From the NCBI GenBank assembly GCA_012972825.1, contig JABDHL010000009.1, positions 1 to 64,000 of the forward strand: a stretch of 64,000 nucleotides of DNA, given 5' to 3'. This DNA is from Chlorobiaceae bacterium (GTDB lineage Bacteria > Bacteroidota > Chlorobiia > Chlorobiales > Chlorobiaceae). Both the position numbers and the translations under genes were made by a program. Shown here piece after piece: positions 63,272 to 64,000 of the stretch; position 1 is the first letter of the stretch; each line of letters opens with the position of its first letter. The notes beneath the pieces are model-generated. The model worked only from the letters and a program-made list of their open reading frames with translations. It did not search any database and was not told the DNA's origin.

Positions 63272-64000
63272 AATTGCGGCTCCGATGTACCTTGAACACT
63301 TGTTTGCTCTTCATCTGCTCCAAGATATGCCTCAATCACTTTCGGATTACGACGAACCTGAGCCGATGTTCCCAGTGCAATCAGACGGCCTCCATCCATC
63401 ACCGCGACCCGGTCACACAGTTCAGCGACAACGTCCTGATGGTGCTCTATGAGCAGAATCGGCACCCCAGCACATTTAATTGAAGCGATCAGATCAACAA
63501 GACGGGCAATATCAGGCTTGGACATGCCAGCCGCCGGCTCATCGAGCATAAGAAGACGCGGGCGGGTAGCTAACGCCCTCGCAATTTCAAGAAAACGAAG
63601 GTCTCCGTATGACAACTCTGAACAGCGCTGCCGCGCCTTTTCCTCAAGAGCTACCATGCGAAGCCAACCCATGGCCTCCGATTTACCGCCGTCGTGTTGA
63701 CAAACGAGAATTGATTCTAACGCAGTCAAGCCGGAAAAGGGTTGAAGATTTTGAAATGTGCGAGCAGCTCCGGCTGAAAATGCAGACATCAGGCTACCGG
63801 GCAGCGGTCGGGTGCCGGCAATTTCTACAGATCCAGAGTCAGGCGCATAGAGTCCGGATACCACATTTATAAACGTTGTCTTGCCGGAGCCATTTGGTCC
63901 AATCAACCCAAGAATCTCATTTTGACCAATATCCAACGAAACGTTATCCACGGCCCTTACACCTCCGAAAGATTTGCTGAGCTTGAAAACCTGCAAGGGT
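63265..64000 (-). CDS. livG: Branched-chain amino acid ABC transporter ATPase LivG (runs off window)
   Basis: The frame is open to the window edge; a TTG at 63996 may serve as start, but LivG proteins usually begin about five residues earlier, so the start is probably just outside. It has Walker A GPNGSGKTT, ELSYGDLRFLEIARAL (variant signature) and Walker B LLMLDEPAAGMSKPDI, then LLIEHHQDVV, as in LivG. It works with LivF. The permeases LivH and LivM and the binding protein are expected outside the window. Confidence 0.93.
   Translation of the reverse strand, partial: PLQVFKLSKSFGGVRAVDNVSLDIGQNEILGLIGPNGSGKTTFINVVSGLYAPDSGSVEIAGTRPLPGSLMSAFSAGAARTFQNLQPFSGLTALESILVCQHDGGKSEAMGWLRMVALEEKARQRCSELSYGDLRFLEIARALATRPRLLMLDEPAAGMSKPDIARLVDLIASIKCAGVPILLIEHHQDVVAELCDRVAVMDGGRLIALGTSAQVRRNPKVIEAYLGADEEQTSVQGTSEPQLC

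Overview
The window looks like a chromosomal segment of a green sulfur bacterium (Chlorobiaceae, Chlorobium/Pelodictyon type). Evidence: a (bacterio)chlorophyll synthase of the UbiA family, two tandem small 2[4Fe-4S] ferredoxins with the Chlorobium/Chromatium-type second cluster (CxxC-x8-CxxxC), a membrane pyrophosphatase with a divergent signature, and a conserved housekeeping core (pth, hisC, hldD, phoH, tgt, rimO). The species cannot be fixed from sequence alone. A complete sulfate importer and a Cyc2-like cytochrome-porin are compatible with a strain using sulfate and/or Fe(II), which is inference.

Layout. 1-970: accessory edge with the start of an IS256-type transposase, a decayed HigB-like toxin end, a HigA-like antitoxin and two families of short interspersed repeats. 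974-10215: copper island (CusC-CusB-CusA efflux, Met/His-rich exported protein, cupredoxin, CopA ATPase). 10311-24089: mostly core genes (hppA, pth, hydrolase, hisC-trmH, small sigma-like protein, hldD, phoH, two ferredoxins, Dabb protein, D,D-carboxypeptidase with an upstream orphan antitoxin, a Rieske-flavodoxin fusion, LysE exporter). 24090-33285: porin-cytochrome, chlorophyll synthase/GT2/LOG cluster, MsrBA fusion, PAP2 phosphatase, tRNA-Val, ferredoxin-NADP reductase, pentapeptide protein. 33294-39190: AcrAB-TolC-type drug efflux operon. 39716-46172: DNA repair methyltransferase, PEBP, DUF4337, UDP-sugar epimerase and the ATP-grasp/alpha-E/transglutaminase trio. 46244-52458: hybrid sensor kinase, tgt-rimO and an AhpD-like protein. 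52459-56711: sulfate ABC transporter behind a leader with an intrinsic terminator. 56869-62467: AT-rich island of exported proteins (TPR, L,D-transpeptidase-like, four unrecognised or weakly recognised secreted proteins, Sel1). 62555-64000: livF-livG of a branched-chain amino acid ABC transporter, running off the window.

How the genes fit together. The copper block forms one logical pathway: CopA moves Cu(I) out of the cytoplasm, periplasmic cupredoxin and Met/His-rich protein can buffer it, and CusCBA expels it across the outer membrane. PPase, ferredoxins, FNR and chlorophyll synthase belong to photosynthetic energy metabolism. HldD, the carboxypeptidase, UDP-sugar epimerase and the exported-protein island act on the envelope.

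Most unusual points: a tRNA-guanine transglycosylase lacking three of its four zinc ligands, a hybrid kinase with Cys in place of the phospho-accepting His, a Rieske-flavoprotein fusion, a one-heme cytochrome-porin, an attenuator-like leader before the sulfate transporter, a perfect 12-bp inverted repeat upstream of tgt, and the secreted-protein island at 56.9-62.5 kb. No CRISPR array or rRNA was found.
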